From Actinomycetes bacterium (GTDB taxonomy: Bacteria > Actinomycetota > Actinomycetes > Mycobacteriales > Mycobacteriaceae): a stretch of DNA of 64,000 nucleotides. Positions within the stretch are counted from its first letter, which is position 1, and each line of letters starts with the position of its first letter. The DNA is taken from assembly GCA_022601135.1 (NCBI GenBank), contig JAHZJB010000109.1:1-64000 (forward strand), read 5' to 3'. The notes under the pieces were generated by a model. It had not been told where the DNA came from and searched no databases. It worked only from the letters and a program-made list of their open reading frames with translations. Made by a program: the position numbers and the translations under genes. This document shows positions 7,955 to 18,176 of this stretch, in pieces.

Positions 7955-9519
7955 AGCTTCTCCGACCGCAGTTCATGGCCCCGGGACGTCAGGCACCGAC
8001 CGTTCTCCAAATTCCACTGCCACCCGTGCAGGTTGCACGTCAGGGTGGTGCCCTCGACCACGCCGAACTTCGACAGATCGGCTTTCAAATGTGGACAACG
8101 ACGCTGAATCTCCCAGCCGTCCAATGTAATCGACGCGGAATCGTCGTGCGTCTCGGCGAACCAGCCGTCGGCGTAAGCAATCCGCTCGTCGGTCAGACAT
8201 TTGAAGAAGGTGTAGAGGTACTCGTTGTAGCCCCCGACCCGCCAGGCCTTGAATCGGGTGGACAGAAATATCGTGTTCACCCAGTCGGGCTCCCGATCCC
8301 GAAGGACCGTGCGCACGAGCGCAGGCTCGATCGCGAAGCCGTAGCGGAATTTCTCGTCCGGAATCGCCTCACGTACAGCACGTTTCGGAAAATCCAGCAC
8401 CACTGTTTCGAAATTCTCTCCGTCCCCGATGCGCATCTCGACCGGGTACCCGATGCCGTCGCAGATCTGATTGCTGGCCAGCATGATCGGTTCGAACAAC
8501 GCTCGTAGCGGTTCCAGCAGCGGTTCGCCGGATTCGCCTGCCCAGCCGGCCTTCTCGGCGGCCAGGACCGGCGCCATCCGATCGGCGTAGGCGGAGATGT
8601 AGTCGGCTTTGCCGGTGGTGAAGATCGAACGGACGTCGTCGTCCGGAAGCGGGTGGGTGAGCGAATTCATTTGTGAACCGACGAAATCGGCGGTCGATCC
8701 GGGAATCATCAGCAGGCCGCCATGGTGCCCGTGTTCCTGCATCTGCTCAAGGAAGACCACCTGGTCGGGAAAGATGTTGGCCGGATCGCTTTGGTCGTCG
8801 TTGAGGCTGCGAAGCTCGTCGTCGAGGAAACAGGGCGGGCCCGCCGATGGGATAACCCAGGTCGCCCCGACCTGTGCGATGTACTGCCGGCAGCGATCCA
8901 TTTGGCGCTGGCGTTTCTGAACCCCGAATGCCGCCTTGGCTCGGTCGGGCATGTCGTAGACCATCGGAAACCAGATCGCTCCCGAGTACTGCAGCATGTG
9001 GATATCGACCCGACCGAATTCGGCTTGCAGGACGTCGAGGTCCACCGGCCGCGCGTCGTTCATGTCGAACATGGTGGTGACACCGTCGGAGACCACCAGG
9101 CCGGAGTCTCCGATCGGGCCGTCGGCCGGTGCGCGCAGAGCGATGATCATCACATCCAGATCGCCCTTGGGCCCACTCACTCGATGCTTGACCGAGTCGG
9201 TCGTTTCGAAGAACCGGTGGAAGCCCAGCTTCTCGAGCTCACGCCGCAGGTCGGGCACGGGGAAATCGGGTAGCAGGACTACGGCGTCCTTGTTGACGTG
9301 CTCGCGCAGGTTCTGCGGGTCGAAATGGTCCTTGTGCAGGTGGGACACATAGAGGTAGTCCACATCGCCGAGGGCGGCCCAGTCCAGCCCGCTGTTGTCG
9401 GGGAACGGGAACCACGAGGCGAAGTACGCCGGGTTGACCCACGGATCGCACAAAATGCTTCCGGACTGGGTATCGATGCGGAAACCGGCGTGCCCGATGC
9501 TTGTGACCTGCACAGACAT
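7951..9519 (-). CDS. Metallo-beta-lactamase-fold and Rieske [2Fe-2S] fusion protein
   Basis: A 522-residue two-domain protein. Residues 1 to about 300 show an MBL fold with the metal motif SHLHKDH at residues 59-65 (His60, His62, Asp64, His65) after the strand SIGHAGFRID, of the UlaG-like type. The middle section (about 300-440) is unrecognised. The C-terminal end is a Rieske domain with CPH at 475-477 and CNLHGW from 495, giving Cys475, His477, Cys495 and His498 as cluster ligands. The same two domains occur in animal CMP-N-acetylneuraminate hydroxylase, there in the opposite order. No signal peptide is seen, so it is probably cytoplasmic. An oxygenase or redox hydrolase role is inference. 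Coupled by a 4-base overlap to the small gene downstream. Confidence 0.85.
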   Translation of the reverse strand: MSVQVTSIGHAGFRIDTQSGSILCDPWVNPAYFASWFPFPDNSGLDWAALGDVDYLYVSHLHKDHFDPQNLREHVNKDAVVLLPDFPVPDLRRELEKLGFHRFFETTDSVKHRVSGPKGDLDVMIIALRAPADGPIGDSGLVVSDGVTTMFDMNDARPVDLDVLQAEFGRVDIHMLQYSGAIWFPMVYDMPDRAKAAFGVQKRQRQMDRCRQYIAQVGATWVIPSAGPPCFLDDELRSLNDDQSDPANIFPDQVVFLEQMQEHGHHGGLLMIPGSTADFVGSQMNSLTHPLPDDDVRSIFTTGKADYISAYADRMAPVLAAEKAGWAGESGEPLLEPLRALFEPIMLASNQICDGIGYPVEMRIGDGENFETVVLDFPKRAVREAIPDEKFRYGFAIEPALVRTVLRDREPDWVNTIFLSTRFKAWRVGGYNEYLYTFFKCLTDERIAYADGWFAETHDDSASITLDGWEIQRRCPHLKADLSKFGVVEGTTLTCNLHGWQWNLENGRCLTSRGHELRSEKL

Positions 9520-9641
9520 CCCCTCTGTTGGCTGTTTGTTCGTCGATCAGCTTAGCGGGGCCCGATGGGCCCGTCGTTGCGGCGAACGCGGTAGTCCGTG
9601 ATGCGCTCGCAGATGCCGGCCGGCGCACTACGCTGGCAGCT

Positions 9642-10430
9642 GTGGAACCGGTATACGGCACAGTCATCCAGCTCGCGCGGCTGGCCTGGCGAATCCAGGG
9701 CTTGAAGTTCACCGTCACCGGGGTGGAGAACCTGCCGCGCACCGGTGGGGCGGTGATCGCAATCAACCACACCAGCTACTTCGACTTCACCTTCGCCGGA
9801 CTGCCTGCCTATCGACAGCACCTAGGGCGCAAAGTGCGGTTCATGGCCAAGAAAGAGGTGTTCGATCACAAGCTGACCGGCCCGATCATGCGCAGTCTGC
9901 GTCACATTGAGGTCGACCGAAACGACGGCTCGGCCTCCTATGCGGAGGCCTGCCGCAAGCTCGCCGACGGCGAGTTCGTCGGTGTCTACCCGGAGGCCAC
10001 GATCAGCCGGAGTTTCGAGATCAAACAGTTCAAGTCGGGCGCCGCACGCATGGCGATCGCTGCTGGGGTCCCGATCGTGCCGCACATCGTGTGGGGAGCC
10101 CAGCGCATCTGGACCAAGGGTCATCCGAAGAAGCTGGGGCGCCCGAAGGTTCCCATCTCGATTGCGGTGGGCAGGCCCATCGAACCGACGCTGCCCGCTG
10201 CCGAGCTGACCGCACTGCTGCATTCCCGCATGCAAAACCTGCTCGAACAGGTTCAGGACGATTACGGTGCACATCCGCCGGGCGAGTTCTGGGTGCCCCA
10301 CCGGCTGGGTGGCGGCGCTCCCACACTGGCAGAGGCCAACCGGATGGACGCCGACGAAGCGGCCGCCAAGGCTGCGCGGCGCGCCGCGGCTCCCCAACCG
10401 GACAACGGATCTGCCGAGACGCCGGGTTAG
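9642..10430 (+). CDS. PlsC-family 1-acyl-glycerophosphate acyltransferase (copy 1)
   Basis: Transfers an acyl group to a lysophospholipid or related acceptor at the membrane. Motif I is NHTSYFD with His43 and Asp48, and motif III is YPEATISRSF. A hydrophobic stretch lies near residues 33-60. The GTG at 9642 gives a start VEPVYGTVIQLARL matching the Rv3816c type; the longer frame from 9528 adds 38 residues with no family character. It is followed after 5 bases by a paralogue, so the two probably arose by tandem duplication. Exact acceptor and acyl preference are unknown. Confidence 0.88.
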   Translation: MEPVYGTVIQLARLAWRIQGLKFTVTGVENLPRTGGAVIAINHTSYFDFTFAGLPAYRQHLGRKVRFMAKKEVFDHKLTGPIMRSLRHIEVDRNDGSASYAEACRKLADGEFVGVYPEATISRSFEIKQFKSGAARMAIAAGVPIVPHIVWGAQRIWTKGHPKKLGRPKVPISIAVGRPIEPTLPAAELTALLHSRMQNLLEQVQDDYGAHPPGEFWVPHRLGGGAPTLAEANRMDADEAAAKAARRAAAPQPDNGSAETPG

Positions 10431-10435
10431 GCCAG

Positions 10436-11182
10436 ATGGAACCGGTTTTCCGCACGCTGGAAATCGCGGCGAAACTGGCCGTCAGGTCCACTGGTGCACA
10501 GATCACGTATCAGGGGCTGGACCGCATCCCCGCCGTCGGCGGCGCGGTGGCCGCGATCAACCACACCGGCTACCTCGATTTCCTGCCCGCCGCGTTGGCC
10601 GCCAACCGCCGCAGGCGCCGCATGCGCTTCATGATCAAGGCGGAGATGAGCCAGGTGAAGCCGGTCGGCTGGTTGATCCGCCACACCGGAACGATCACCG
10701 TGGACCGGCAGGCCGGTGCCGGGGCCTACGCCGCCGCGGTGGATGCGCTGCGCGGCGGCGAGCTGGTCGGCGTGTATCCGGAAGCAACCATCAGCCGGAG
10801 TTTCGAGCTCAAAGAGTTCAAGACCGGCGCGGCGCGGATGGCGCTGGAAGCGGGAGTGCCCATCGTGCCGGTGATCGTGTGGGGAGCGCAGCGCGTGTGG
10901 ACCAAGGACCATCCGAGGGCACTGGGACGCAACAAGTTACCTATCACGGTCTCGGTCGGCGAGGCGATCGCGCCGAACGGCACAGTCGCCGAGGTTTCCG
11001 CGGCGATGCGATCGGAGATGACCGAGTTGCTACACGCTGCGCAGGACGGCTATCCGCAGCCGGCAGGGGCGTTCTGGCTGCCCCGACGGCTCGGCGGCGT
11101 CGCGCCGACCCCCGCCGAGGCGACCCGTCTCGATGAGGCGGAGCTGGCTGAGCGGGCCCGCCGGAGGGGTGATACCCCGTGA
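10436..11182 (+). CDS. PlsC-family acyltransferase (copy 2)
   Basis: A 248-residue paralogue of the preceding gene. It shares NHTGYLD (His43, Asp48), the YPEATISRSF block and the WGAQR segment. The ATG at 10436 follows the previous stop by 5 bases, and its stop overlaps the HAD phosphatase, so the three form one operon. M. tuberculosis has three such genes in a row (Rv3814c-Rv3816c); only two are present here. The duplicated pair may differ in acyl or acceptor specificity, which the sequence does not show. Confidence 0.88.
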   Translation: MEPVFRTLEIAAKLAVRSTGAQITYQGLDRIPAVGGAVAAINHTGYLDFLPAALAANRRRRRMRFMIKAEMSQVKPVGWLIRHTGTITVDRQAGAGAYAAAVDALRGGELVGVYPEATISRSFELKEFKTGAARMALEAGVPIVPVIVWGAQRVWTKDHPRALGRNKLPITVSVGEAIAPNGTVAEVSAAMRSEMTELLHAAQDGYPQPAGAFWLPRRLGGVAPTPAEATRLDEAELAERARRRGDTP

Positions 11183-12018
11183 TGCCCGCCGCGCCCGGGC
11201 CCGGTCAGAAACCGGCTCTCATCGCCACTGATGTCGATGGAACGCTGCTGGACGATGACGAGAAGATCAGCCCCAGAACCCGGGCCGCGGTGCGCGCCGC
11301 CGTGGACGGGGGAACCCAGTTCGTGCTGGCCACCGGCCGCCCGCCGCGATGGGTCAGGCCCATCGTCGACCAGTTGGGTTTTGCGCCGATGGCGGTGTGC
11401 GCCAACGGCGCGGTGATCTACGACCCATCGACGGATCGGATCCTCTCGGTGCGCACGCTGTCGACCGATGTTCTCGGCGAACTTGCCGAGATCGCCACCC
11501 GGGTGATCCCCGGGGCTGGTTTGGCCGTCGAGCGGGTGGGTCGCAGCGCTCACGACGCGGCCACCCCGCAGTTCGTCAGCTCTCCGGGGTACGAGCACGC
11601 GTGGCTCAATCCCGACAACACCGAGGTTTCCCTTGCAGACCTGCTCAGCGCACCCGCGGTCAAGCTGCTGATCCGCAAGTCGGGTGTGCGTAGCGCGGAC
11701 ATGGCCGCCGAACTGGCCCAGCACATCGGAATCGTGGGTGACATCACCTACTCCACCAACAACGGCCTGGTCGAGATCATGCCGCTTGGGGTGAGCAAGG
11801 CTACCGGCGTCGAGGAGGTGGCGCGCCCGCAGCGAATCACCGCGACCGAGGTGGTGGCGTTCGGCGACATGCCCAATGACGTGCCGATGCTGAGCTGGTC
11901 GGGCCTAGGCGTGGCGATGGGTAACGCGCATCCCGACGCGATCACCGCCGCTGACGAGGTGACGGCCACCAACGTCAAAGACGGTGTGGCGCGGGTGCTC
12001 GAGCGGTGGTGGCTGTAG
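11179..12018 (+). CDS. HAD-superfamily Cof-type phosphatase
   Basis: A 279-residue cytoplasmic hydrolase. The nucleophile motif DVDGTLLDDD begins at Asp18, motif II is in FVLATGRPPRW, and the C-terminal acid motif is AFGDMPNDVPML. The cap region between them is of the Cof/IIB type. Such enzymes remove phosphate from sugar phosphates or other small metabolites. It lies third in the PlsC operon; the start is GTG at 11179 or the ATG immediately after it. Corresponds to Rv3813c. Confidence 0.9.
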   Translation: MMPAAPGPGQKPALIATDVDGTLLDDDEKISPRTRAAVRAAVDGGTQFVLATGRPPRWVRPIVDQLGFAPMAVCANGAVIYDPSTDRILSVRTLSTDVLGELAEIATRVIPGAGLAVERVGRSAHDAATPQFVSSPGYEHAWLNPDNTEVSLADLLSAPAVKLLIRKSGVRSADMAAELAQHIGIVGDITYSTNNGLVEIMPLGVSKATGVEEVARPQRITATEVVAFGDMPNDVPMLSWSGLGVAMGNAHPDAITAADEVTATNVKDGVARVLERWWL

Positions 12019-12041
12019 GGCCGCGGTGGTGCGGCGGCAGG

Positions 12042-13673
12042 TCAGACCGGGTTGATCGGCGGGGTGAAGCGCTCCAGCTGGATTGGAGCCACATCGGCTG
12101 GTGTCGACGGTAATTCGACAGGAATGGCGTCGATGACACGCGTCACTCGGCCCGTCTCCCGATTGAAGTTGAGGGTGCCGTGCTGGAAGTTCTGCACGAT
12201 CCACAGGGGCGCGGAGATCTCGGCGCTGGTCGGCAGGCCCAGCGCACCCCGTTCGAACCCGAGTGCGCCCCACGCCTTGTAGAGCTCACCGGTGATCGGC
12301 TTGGCTCCGCTCTCGGGAGACCAGTACATCGCCCCTCTTTCGAAGGTGACGTAGCGCGTGGGACCCTGGCCCGAGGATTCCGGTGACGTCGGGCCTCCCA
12401 GGTAGCTGTTCATGCCGCCCAGCGCTTCCCATTTCGCGAAGATCGCTCCGCCGCGTAGCGATTCGGCCAACTGTTCGGGGCCCGGCGGATCGTTGAATCG
12501 AGCTGCAATGTCGCGAATCTGGCCCATCAGCGCGTAGGCGGCGGTACCCGGGCACTCGGTGTTGCCGACGTCGCGGTGGGTGAAGATCGTCGGTAACACC
12601 GGCGATGCTCCGAACGGGAACTTGGTGAAGGAGCCCCCTTCGGAGGGAAGCACGACCGAGCCCAGTGGGTCGACCCGGGACTGGCCCAGCACCCAGCCGA
12701 GCAGCCTTGCGGTGGTGCGCAGTTGAATCGGGGTCGGGGGCTCGGTGTCGAAGTTGCCGAGCATCGCGACACCCCAGGTGTTGTGATTGAAGCCACCGGT
12801 GTGCGCACCTTCGACAGGTCGGGTCATCCCGCCGGCCCTGCCCTCGAAAACCTGTCCGTACTTGTCCACCATTGCGTTGTAGGCAATGTCGCACCAGCCC
12901 AGCGTTTGGGTGTGGTACTCGTAGATCGATCTGACGATCCCGGCGGAGTCCTCCGGCGCGTATTCATTGCTGCCGGCGGTATGGTGCACGACACCGGCCT
13001 GAATTCTGTTGTCGTACCGAGGTTCTCCGCAGCGCATCCCTTCGTCGGCGCCCCACTGCGCGCGGTTGATGACGTGCGGGGGTTGCCCCGGCGGAGCGGC
13101 AGCGCTGGGCAACGGCACCAAGTCTGCCGGGGCCTGCGGGGGACTGATCAGGACGGCGGTGAGGTTCTGGCCGAACGGCTGTTCCACGTTGGCGGGCAGG
13201 TAGCCCAATGGCGGCCCGTCCCCGTCTGTTCGGACAGAGTCTGCTGCCGCGGGCCCGGTGGCCGGTGCATCGGCCGGGCGGGTGACGGCGATCTGCACGG
13301 TGGTGGTGCGTCCGACGAAGAGCGGGACGGTACCGCGTAGACCTCCTGGCCGGTCCGGGCCAACGCCCTGGAGCTGTTCGGTTTCGTACCAAGGGCCCCA
13401 GGATCCGTCGTCGCTCTTGGCGCGCACCCGGGCGGCTGTGCCGGTGAGGTCCTCTGAGGTGAGCGCGACCATCGAGAACGTGTCCTCGTGGTGGATCTCG
13501 CGGATGGTCTCGCCGCCACCGAGTCCGGTCAGCGGTTGGTGCGTCACCTCGGGGCCTATCGCAGCCGGTCGGGGGTCATCGCCGGGCGGGCCGTTGAGCG
13601 CCCAGGGCACCAGCACCACTGTCGCCGCCAGCGCGGTGAACAGTATTGATGGCGCGGAGCGGCGATACAGCAC
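12042..13673 (-). CDS. Exported peptidoglycan amidase with LGFP repeats
   Basis: A 543-residue secreted protein of the Rv3811 type. The N-terminal hydrophobic segment (about residues 8-28) acts as a signal or membrane anchor. A PGRP/Amidase_2 domain lies at about 205-370, with VVHHTAGSNEY, AYNAMVDKYGQVFEGR and IFTHRDVGNTECPG carrying the zinc ligands. The C-terminal third contains LGFP-type repeats (LGGPTSPE, LGFERGALGLPTS), which are thought to tether proteins to the actinobacterial cell wall. It would cut the amide bond between muramic acid and L-alanine. No paired enzyme is adjacent. Confidence 0.9.
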   Translation of the reverse strand: MLYRRSAPSILFTALAATVVLVPWALNGPPGDDPRPAAIGPEVTHQPLTGLGGGETIREIHHEDTFSMVALTSEDLTGTAARVRAKSDDGSWGPWYETEQLQGVGPDRPGGLRGTVPLFVGRTTTVQIAVTRPADAPATGPAAADSVRTDGDGPPLGYLPANVEQPFGQNLTAVLISPPQAPADLVPLPSAAAPPGQPPHVINRAQWGADEGMRCGEPRYDNRIQAGVVHHTAGSNEYAPEDSAGIVRSIYEYHTQTLGWCDIAYNAMVDKYGQVFEGRAGGMTRPVEGAHTGGFNHNTWGVAMLGNFDTEPPTPIQLRTTARLLGWVLGQSRVDPLGSVVLPSEGGSFTKFPFGASPVLPTIFTHRDVGNTECPGTAAYALMGQIRDIAARFNDPPGPEQLAESLRGGAIFAKWEALGGMNSYLGGPTSPESSGQGPTRYVTFERGAMYWSPESGAKPITGELYKAWGALGFERGALGLPTSAEISAPLWIVQNFQHGTLNFNRETGRVTRVIDAIPVELPSTPADVAPIQLERFTPPINPV

Positions 13674-13771
13674 GGACTGATGTTACGTATGTGTCGGGTG
13701 ATACGGGTGTTTCGACACGGCGGTATGTCGGACCAAACCAAGTCGTCCGAGATCTAGTCGGAGATACCTGC

Positions 13772-13812
13772 AACGGCACCGCAGAGCATGCTTGCGCTTC
13801 TGCGGTGCCGTT
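13772..13812 (-). terminator. Strong hairpin downstream of erp
   Basis: A perfect 14-bp inverted repeat, AACGGCACCGCAGA at 13772-13785 and its complement at 13799-13812, with a 13-base loop. It begins 30 bases beyond the erp stop. It lacks a clear U-run, as is usual for mycobacterial terminators. It probably ends erp transcription before the divergent upstream region of the amidase gene. Confidence 0.75.
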
Positions 13813-13842
13813 CGGTGACAGGACTTGTGGCGGATGCGGAGG

Positions 13843-14760
13843 TTATGCGCCGGGCTCGGCTACCGCTTCAGCGGCTCCGAGGGGCGCTTCGGCCTCCCCG
13901 ACAGTGCCGGCCGCGGTCGCGATGGGTGCGGCCGCCGGCGCCGCCGGCTTCACTGCCGACATGATCGCCGGCATGACGATGCCCTTGAGCAGGTCGATCG
14001 CCTCGCCGGCCCCCAACTGGTTGGCCGCGCTGGTCAGATCGCCGAGTAGGCCGCCGCTGCTCGTGGTGACCGGGGCGGCCAGCGACGGATCACCCAGAAG
14101 GGGGTAGCCGCCCAGAGCCGGGTCCAGCCCGATCGGAGCCGAAATCGGGATTTCGCCGGTGGCGGGCAGTCCGAGGGTCGAGAGCGGGGCCGCGCCCAGT
14201 GTGGAGTCGGCGAGCCCCGGCATGGTCAGGCCGGGTGTGGTCAGCGACGGCGTGGTCAGCGACGGCGTGGTCAGGCCTGGCGTGCTTGCGCTCGGAGTGC
14301 TCACGCCCGGCACGGTCAGCCCCGGCGAGGCCAGCCCGGGGTCGGTCAGCGACGGTGCCGCGCCGACCGGACTCGTCAGCGCCGGGTTGGTCAGCGCGGG
14401 ATTGGCGAGGCCGGGGTCGGTGAGTGAGGGCGCTTCGGCCAGGTTCGGCATACCCAGCCCCGATGTTCCCAGTCCGGGCGAGAACGTGGTCGGCGCGCTG
14501 GCGCCCGACCCGGAGGCCATGCCCGTCGGAAGCGGCGGCAAGTTGATGCCGAACTGGGAAAGGCCCTGCGATAGGGCCGAGATCAACTCGCCCGGCAGAT
14601 CCATGATGCTCGTGGCCGGCACGAACTCGCGCTGCTGCGGCGCGCCCTCGGGGGCGGCGGACAACTCGGAAACGGCAGCAATGGCGACCGGACTTGCGAC
14701 CGCCAGGGCGGCGACTGCGCTCAAGGCTGTCGAGAGCCGGCGTCGACGTCGGTTCGGCAC
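13843..14760 (-). CDS. erp: Exported repetitive protein Erp
   Basis: A 305-residue cell-surface protein required for virulence in tubercle bacilli. An N-terminal signal (VPNRRRRRLSTALSAVAALA) is followed by a conserved block at about residues 45-75 (LPGELISALSQGLSQFGINL). A central region of degenerate five-residue repeats PGLTT/PALTN/PSLTD then runs to about residue 205. A conserved C-terminal domain contains GAGEAIDLLKGIVMPAIM and an Ala-rich end. The GTG at 14760 gives the family N-terminus and has GAGGAG a few bases upstream; the longer frame reaching 15198 is not supported. It is divergent from glf. Confidence 0.93.
   Translation of the reverse strand: MPNRRRRRLSTALSAVAALAVASPVAIAAVSELSAAPEGAPQQREFVPATSIMDLPGELISALSQGLSQFGINLPPLPTGMASGSGASAPTTFSPGLGTSGLGMPNLAEAPSLTDPGLANPALTNPALTSPVGAAPSLTDPGLASPGLTVPGVSTPSASTPGLTTPSLTTPSLTTPGLTMPGLADSTLGAAPLSTLGLPATGEIPISAPIGLDPALGGYPLLGDPSLAAPVTTSSGGLLGDLTSAANQLGAGEAIDLLKGIVMPAIMSAVKPAAPAAAPIATAAGTVGEAEAPLGAAEAVAEPGA
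14205..14450 (-). repeat. 15-bp degenerate tandem repeats within erp
   Basis: About 16 near-tandem units of 15 bases encode five-residue repeats of the form P-[GAS]-L-T-[TDNS]. Parts are nearly exact at the DNA level, for example GGCGTGGTCAGCGAC repeated at 14250-14280. Unit number and sequence vary among mycobacteria, so this is useful for strain comparison. Confidence 0.8.
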
Positions 14761-14855
14761 GGAAGTCTCCTCAATACATTTACGTAGACGATCGGCTAAC
14801 CGAAATCGGCTGCCTGTGCGTAGTTCTCGGTACGCATCCGATGGTACTGATGTGA

Positions 14856-16205
<1,350 letters not shown>

Positions 16206-16229
16206 ACCCGAAAATGAAAGTAGTGGACC

Positions 16230-18176
16230 ATGAGTGACATACCGTCCGGCGCGCTCCAGGCCGGGCAGTCACGGGCGGTGAGCTTGCTGGCCCGCGTCAT
16301 CTTGCCAAGGCCCGGCGAGCCGCTCGACGTCCGGAAGCTCTACATCGAAGAGTCGGAAACCAATGCCCGGCGCGCCCATCCGGCGACCCGCACCGAACTC
16401 GAGATAGGCCCTGAGTCCGAGGTCTCGTTCGCCACCTACTTCAATGCTTTCCCGGCGAGTTACTGGCGCCGGTGGTCGACATTGCAGTCTGTGGTGCTGC
16501 GCGTCGAGCTGACCGGGCGTGGCCGGGTCGACGTCTACCGCACCAAGGCGACCGGCGCGCGTATCACCGTCAGCGGAGATTCGTTCTCCAGCGAGGGCCA
16601 GGATTGCGCCGTGGTCGAGTTCGACATAGAACTGGACCCGTTCGAAGACGGTGGCTGGATCTGGTTCGATATCACCACCGACACCGCGGCCACGCTGCGA
16701 AGCGCCGGATGGTACGCACCGATGCCGGCGCCCGGCCGGGCCCGCGTGGCGGTCGGGATCCCGACTTTCAATCGGCCCTCGGATTGCGTCAATGCGTTGG
16801 CCGTTCTGACTTCGGATCCACTGGTGGACGAGGTGATCGGAGCGGTAATCATCTCAGACCAGGGGACCAACAAGGCCGTGGATCACCCCGGCTTCGCCGC
16901 CGCGGCAGGCGCGCTCGGCGATCGGCTCTCAGTGCACGATCAGCCCAACCTGGGCGGCTCCGGTGGCTATAGCCGGGTGATGTACGAGGCGCTGAAGAAC
17001 ACCGACTGCGAGCAGATCCTGTTCATGGACGACGACATCCGTATCGAGCCGGATTCGGTGTTGCGGGCATTGGCGATGAACAGGTTCGCCAAGACGCCGA
17101 CGCTCGTCGGTGGGCAGATGCTGAACTTGCAGGAACCGTCGCACTTGCACGTGATGGGTGAGGTCGTCGATCAGGCGAACTTCATGTGGACCAACGCGCC
17201 CAACACCGAGTACGACCACGATTTCGCCAAGTATCCGCTGGTCGACGAGGCCGACCGGAGCAAGCAGCTGCACCGGCGTATCGACGTCGACTACAACGGC
17301 TGGTGGATGTGCATGATCCCGCGGCAGGTCGCAGAGGAGTTGGGCCAGCCGTTGCCGCTATTCATCAAGTGGGATGACGCCGATTACGGGTTGCGGGCGG
17401 CCGAGCACGGCTACGGCACCGTAACGCTCCCCGGTGCCGCGATCTGGCACATGGCGTGGAGCGACAAGGACGACGCCATCGATTGGCAGGCCTACTTCCA
17501 CCTGCGTAACCGGCTGGTCGTCGCCGCCCTGCACTGGGATGGCAACGCGCGGGGCCTGCTGCGCTCGTCGATCAAGGCCACGCTGAAACACCTTCTGTGT
17601 CTTGAGTATTCGACGGTGGCAATACAGAACAGGGCGATGGCGGATTTCTTGGCCGGCCCTGACCACATCTTCTCGATTCTGGAGTCCGCGCTGCCCGAGG
17701 TACGCGCGATGCGTGAGGACTATCCGGATGCCGTCGTGTTGCCGACCGCAACCGCATTGCCGAGCCCTTCGGGTAAGAGCCGCCGGGCGGTGAAGATCCC
17801 GACCTCCAAGCCCGCCATAGCGATTCGGCTCCTGCGTGGCGTCGCCCATCAGTTCAGCGCACACGACCCGACTCATCACCGGCGGCCCGAACTCAACGTT
17901 GCCACCCAGGACGCCCGCTGGTTTCTGCTGTGTCAGGTCGACGGTGTCACCGTGACAACCGCGGACGGGCGCGGCGTGGTCTACCGACAACGCGACCGAG
18001 CCAAGATGTTCGAGCTGCTGCGCACATCGATGCGCCAGCACATTCAGCTGGCCCGCAGGTTCAACCGCATGCGACAGGTGTACCGCGATGCGCTGCCGGA
18101 ACTGACCAGCACACAGCGCTGGGAGGCCGTGCTGAACTCCGTTGAGCCGCGGGCAGTGGATTCCCGTGATGGCTGA
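16230..18176 (+). CDS. glfT2: Galactofuranosyltransferase GlfT2
   Basis: Bifunctional GT2-family enzyme that polymerises galactan with alternating beta-1,5 and beta-1,6 linkages from UDP-Galf, at the cytoplasmic face of the membrane. An N-terminal beta-sandwich domain (about 1-170) precedes the GT-A domain with GIPTFNRPSDCVNAL and the metal-binding DDD at residues 267-269. WWMCM, KWDDADYGLRAAEHG and IWHMAWSDKDDAIDWQAYFH follow, the last including the conserved catalytic-site His-Trp pattern. The helical C-terminus ends near residue 648. The start is 24 bases after glf; the stop overlaps the PAP2 gene by 8 bases. Confidence 0.96.
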   Translation: MSDIPSGALQAGQSRAVSLLARVILPRPGEPLDVRKLYIEESETNARRAHPATRTELEIGPESEVSFATYFNAFPASYWRRWSTLQSVVLRVELTGRGRVDVYRTKATGARITVSGDSFSSEGQDCAVVEFDIELDPFEDGGWIWFDITTDTAATLRSAGWYAPMPAPGRARVAVGIPTFNRPSDCVNALAVLTSDPLVDEVIGAVIISDQGTNKAVDHPGFAAAAGALGDRLSVHDQPNLGGSGGYSRVMYEALKNTDCEQILFMDDDIRIEPDSVLRALAMNRFAKTPTLVGGQMLNLQEPSHLHVMGEVVDQANFMWTNAPNTEYDHDFAKYPLVDEADRSKQLHRRIDVDYNGWWMCMIPRQVAEELGQPLPLFIKWDDADYGLRAAEHGYGTVTLPGAAIWHMAWSDKDDAIDWQAYFHLRNRLVVAALHWDGNARGLLRSSIKATLKHLLCLEYSTVAIQNRAMADFLAGPDHIFSILESALPEVRAMREDYPDAVVLPTATALPSPSGKSRRAVKIPTSKPAIAIRLLRGVAHQFSAHDPTHHRRPELNVATQDARWFLLCQVDGVTVTTADGRGVVYRQRDRAKMFELLRTSMRQHIQLARRFNRMRQVYRDALPELTSTQRWEAVLNSVEPRAVDSRDG

